DNA of 17,198 nucleotides from Thermoplasmata archaeon (GTDB taxonomy: Archaea; Thermoplasmatota; E2; UBA202; JdFR-43): contig JAGGXG010000077.1 in assembly GCA_021163175.1 (NCBI GenBank), positions 1 through 17,198 of the forward strand. The letters are read 5' to 3'. Position 1 is the stretch's first letter, and each line of letters begins with the position of its first letter. Position numbers and translations under genes: made by a program. The notes under the pieces are model-generated. The model was not told the DNA's origin. It ran no database searches and saw nothing but the letters and a program-made list of their open reading frames with translations. This document shows, one piece after another, positions 15,480 through 17,198 of this stretch.

Positions 15480-16232
15480 ATGGATATAGAGTTATATGAA
15501 TATCAGAAAATGAGGCTTTCAAATGCTCTGATGATAACCGGATTTCCCACAATCGGTTTAATCGGAACCATTGCAACTCGTTTCATTGTCTATAGCTTAA
15601 AACTCAAGTTGATAGCTGCCTTCCTTTCTGATTATTTCCCGCCAATGAGCATAATATCGAATGGCGAACCATTGCCTCCAATACGCCTCTATGGAGAGGA
15701 AAAGAAATGTGGACCAAATGGAAAATATGAACGCCTTGTCGTCATGCTTTCTGAATTCGTCCCTCATTTCACAACTTTGCGTCCAATAGCGAATAAAATA
15801 ATAGACTGGTGCAAGGAAAATAATTGCAATTCTGTTGTATGCATAGAGGGCTTTAACCTCGAAAAGAAAGAGGATGAAACGCCTTTGATGGGTGTTGCAA
15901 GCACTGAAGATGCAAGAAAAATGCTTGAGAGATATGGAATAAAAGTTATGGAGGAAGGAATGGTAAGCGGGCTTTCTGGCATACTGCTTTACGAGGGAAG
16001 GCGCCGCAATTTCAACGTCGCCTGCCTGCTTGCTGGCACCCACGCCGATTATCCAGATGCTAAAGCTGCTGCGAAGGTTCTGGAAGTTGTAAACAAAATG
16101 TTGCCTGATATAAAAATTGACCCCGAACCCCTCTATAAGGAGGCGGAGCAGATAGAGGCGCAGATAAAGGCGCAGATGAACAAGGCGAAGCCGAGCAAAG
16201 CGATGTATACGGAGCCAATGATGTATGGTTAG
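15480..16232 (+). CDS. PAC2-family proteasome assembly chaperone
   Basis: The 250-residue protein belongs to the PAC2 family, archaeal relatives of eukaryotic proteasome-assembling chaperones (the PbaA/PbaB group). Typical features are the opening ALMITGFPTIGLIGTIATRF (about residues 17-36), a central SVVCIEGFN strand, and the segment EEGMVSGLSGILLYEGRRR. Late in the protein is AGTHADYPDAKAAAKVLEVVNKML, followed by a helical, charged tail (EAEQIEAQIKAQMNKAKPSK). The protein ends MMYG, which fits the hydrophobic-Tyr-X (HbYX) pattern used by proteasome activators to dock on the 20S core. That reading is inference. I chose the ATG at 15480 over the TTG at 15471 because it lies about 25 nt after a TATA-like box. 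It overlaps the zinc-ribbon gene by 8 nt. Confidence 0.88.
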   Translation: MDIELYEYQKMRLSNALMITGFPTIGLIGTIATRFIVYSLKLKLIAAFLSDYFPPMSIISNGEPLPPIRLYGEEKKCGPNGKYERLVVMLSEFVPHFTTLRPIANKIIDWCKENNCNSVVCIEGFNLEKKEDETPLMGVASTEDARKMLERYGIKVMEEGMVSGLSGILLYEGRRRNFNVACLLAGTHADYPDAKAAAKVLEVVNKMLPDIKIDPEPLYKEAEQIEAQIKAQMNKAKPSKAMYTEPMMYG

Positions 16233-16617
16233 GATGTATGCCCTGCCAAAAGAAGAGGAAGTAAGAAATGCGATATATTTTGCATTGAGGAAAAATAAAA
16301 GCTTTCCCTCTCTTGTAAAGCTAAGAGAAGCTGTGATAAATGAATTAAAGAAAATGAATGAAAGCTACACCATAAGCATGCGCAGGGTTCGTATAATAGC
16401 GGCTCGCTCCGGCTTCGTTAAAGTAAATGCAAAAATGAAGGCAAGCAATAAAAAATTAAAAGTGTGTCCCATATGCGGAGCAAAGCTTGAACCCATAAAA
16501 AATTATTCTTTGCTTGGCGAAGAAGTTGTCATAGGCTATAAATGCAAGCTATGTTCATACAGGGCGAGTATTAAAAATGAGCTGCCAACTCGCTACTCTT
16601 TCCAGCTTGCAAGATAG
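16225..16617 (+). CDS. Small zinc-ribbon protein of unknown function
   Basis: The 130-residue product has two parts. Residues 1-75 look helical and basic, with a possible winged-helix-like arrangement (EEEVRNAIYFALRK, LVKLREAVINELKK, SMRRVRIIAARSGFVKV). Residues 78-112 form a zinc ribbon with CPIC at 81-84 and CKLC at 107-110. This suggests nucleic-acid or protein binding, but I do not recognise a named family. The start overlaps the PAC2 stop by 8 nt, and GGAG at 16211-16214 lies 10 nt upstream, favouring this ATG over the one at 16234. The overlap indicates co-transcription and perhaps a shared function with the PAC2 protein. Confidence 0.8.
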   Translation: MVRMYALPKEEEVRNAIYFALRKNKSFPSLVKLREAVINELKKMNESYTISMRRVRIIAARSGFVKVNAKMKASNKKLKVCPICGAKLEPIKNYSLLGEEVVIGYKCKLCSYRASIKNELPTRYSFQLAR

Positions 16618-16701
16618 CTATTTCTTTTTCATAAATTTGATGATAAAAATGAGCAAGATAATTATAACAATTATGATGGCAACGCCCAATATTGGCCCCA
16701 C
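16618..16701 (-). CDS. Possible tiny single-pass membrane protein
   Basis: A minus-strand frame starting at a GTG (16701) encodes 27 residues: a short Gly/Pro start, one very hydrophobic stretch of Ile, Val and Leu, then KFMKKK and a TAG that abuts the convergent zinc-ribbon stop. The shape (one helix with a positive tail) is that of a small membrane protein, but AT-rich DNA readily encodes Ile-rich runs, so chance is a serious alternative. A better start, an ATG at 16733 with a TATA-like string about 25 nt upstream, is in a different frame. One extra T in the run near 16708-16711 would join it to this frame and give about 38 residues. Confidence 0.3.
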   Translation of the reverse strand: MGPILGVAIIIVIIILLIFIIKFMKKK

Positions 16702-16752
16702 GCCATAAAAGATGTGAGACGATTTTCAACCATATTGTTAAACACTCGCCCC

Positions 16753-17198
16753 TTAAATATTTTTCAATGATTCCATTGCAAGGTAAGCTGCTCCTTTAGC
16801 CACCATATAGTCATCCTTTATTGTTTTTATTTTTGGCTTAAATTGAGAAGGAAGAAAATCATATATTCTGGAAAGTTTTTTCTCATTCAACCTTCCTCCA
16901 ATTCTACCTCCTATTGCTACAATAGAGGGATCAAAAAGTAAGATTGCGTTAGCAATAGATTTACAAAAAACATCAAAATTCTCATCATATGGAAATTCAT
17001 CCTTTTCAAATAATTCTTTTGCCTCCATGCCGTATCTCTTTTTTATACTCCATCCAGAAAAATAGCATTCCAGATGCCCCTTTCCACCACATACACACTT
17101 CTCATCCCCTCCGATAACAATATGTCCTAACTCGCCAGCTACTCCATTGCCATGATATATTTTTTCCTCGTTTATGATTCCCATTCCTATGCCTGTTC
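16753..17198 (-). CDS. ROK-family sugar kinase or regulator, C-terminal part (partial)
   Basis: The frame is open to the right edge, so only the C-terminal part (about 148 residues) is present. At the edge the reading is TGIGMGII, matching the ROK glycine motif T/GTGIGxGII. GVAGELGHIVI follows, with the conserved Glu and zinc-ligand His. The zinc signature reads CVCGGKGHLE, where the third Cys of the common CxCGxxGCxE form is His. Late motifs include ILLFDPSIVAIGGRIG and YMVAKGAAYLAMESL. ROK proteins are glucokinases and related sugar kinases or transcriptional repressors. The N-terminal phosphate-binding or HTH part is outside the window, so these cannot be told apart, although the C-terminal motifs look like an active kinase. 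Confidence 0.88.
   Translation of the reverse strand, partial: TGIGMGIINEEKIYHGNGVAGELGHIVIGGDEKCVCGGKGHLECYFSGWSIKKRYGMEAKELFEKDEFPYDENFDVFCKSIANAILLFDPSIVAIGGRIGGRLNEKKLSRIYDFLPSQFKPKIKTIKDDYMVAKGAAYLAMESLKNI

Noticed and set aside
15597..16043. A minus-strand open frame of 148 codons opposite the PAC2 gene
   Set aside because: It lies wholly inside the PAC2 gene, whose family motifs are clear, and has no recognisable domain.
1..17198. tRNA, rRNA, CRISPR arrays, insertion sequences, integrase sites or replication origin
   Set aside because: Intergenic gaps are short (mostly under 140 nt). None shows cloverleaf segments, spaced direct repeats, transposase genes or clustered origin-type repeats. 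A covariance-model scan would be needed to exclude small structured RNAs.

Overview
The window reads as a chromosome segment of an AT-rich archaeon. Diagnostic genes are an archaeal-type DnaG primase, the archaeal/eukaryotic RNase P protein Rpp21 (Rnp4), a family 4 uracil-DNA glycosylase, a DUF373 membrane protein, a PAC2-family proteasome-assembly protein, and a pilus/secretion motor of the archaeal FlaI/FlaJ (TadA/TadC) kind. Several genes have a TATA-like box about 25 nt before the start codon. A euryarchaeal lineage near Thermoplasmatota is my best guess from gene content and surface-protein style, but this is inference; no rRNA is present to settle it.

Layout, left to right. Positions 1-166 hold the 3' end of an unidentified plus-strand gene, followed by a perfect 13-bp hairpin with a T-run. 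A plus-strand pair follows: dnaG (probably TTG-started) and a CobA/CobO-like P-loop corrinoid adenosyltransferase, joined by an ATGA overlap. Next is a separately promoted gene for an exported caspase-like peptidase with an Ig-like domain and a Gly-rich linker (2010-3134). Then come two overlapping membrane-protein genes, a DUF373 protein and a site-2-protease-type M50 metallopeptidase (3209-5756).

From 5753 to 15399 every gene is on the minus strand. In transcription order these are RNase P component 4, a small exported Ig-like protein, family 4 UDG, a TadA/FlaI-type ATPase, two TadC/FlaJ-type membrane proteins, and a 1296-residue surface protein with CARDB, jelly-roll-like, Ig-like and calcium-loop segments plus a C-terminal membrane anchor. 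The ATPase and the two membrane proteins form a compact motor operon with no recognisable pilin or prepilin peptidase here. The giant adhesin-like protein follows 58 nt later and may have its own promoter.

A short divergent promoter region (about 15400-15480) separates the minus-strand block from a plus-strand pair: a PAC2-family proteasome chaperone ending in a possible HbYX motif, and an overlapping small zinc-ribbon protein. The window ends with a possible tiny membrane protein, perhaps frame-disrupted, and the C-terminal part of a ROK-family sugar kinase or regulator, both on the minus strand.

As a whole this is mostly housekeeping (replication, repair, tRNA processing, proteasome, cofactor) interleaved with cell-envelope functions. 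The most interesting parts are the pilin-less motor operon with its giant neighbour, the exported caspase homologue, and the DUF373/S2P overlap. I saw no tRNA, rRNA, CRISPR array, insertion sequence or attachment site.
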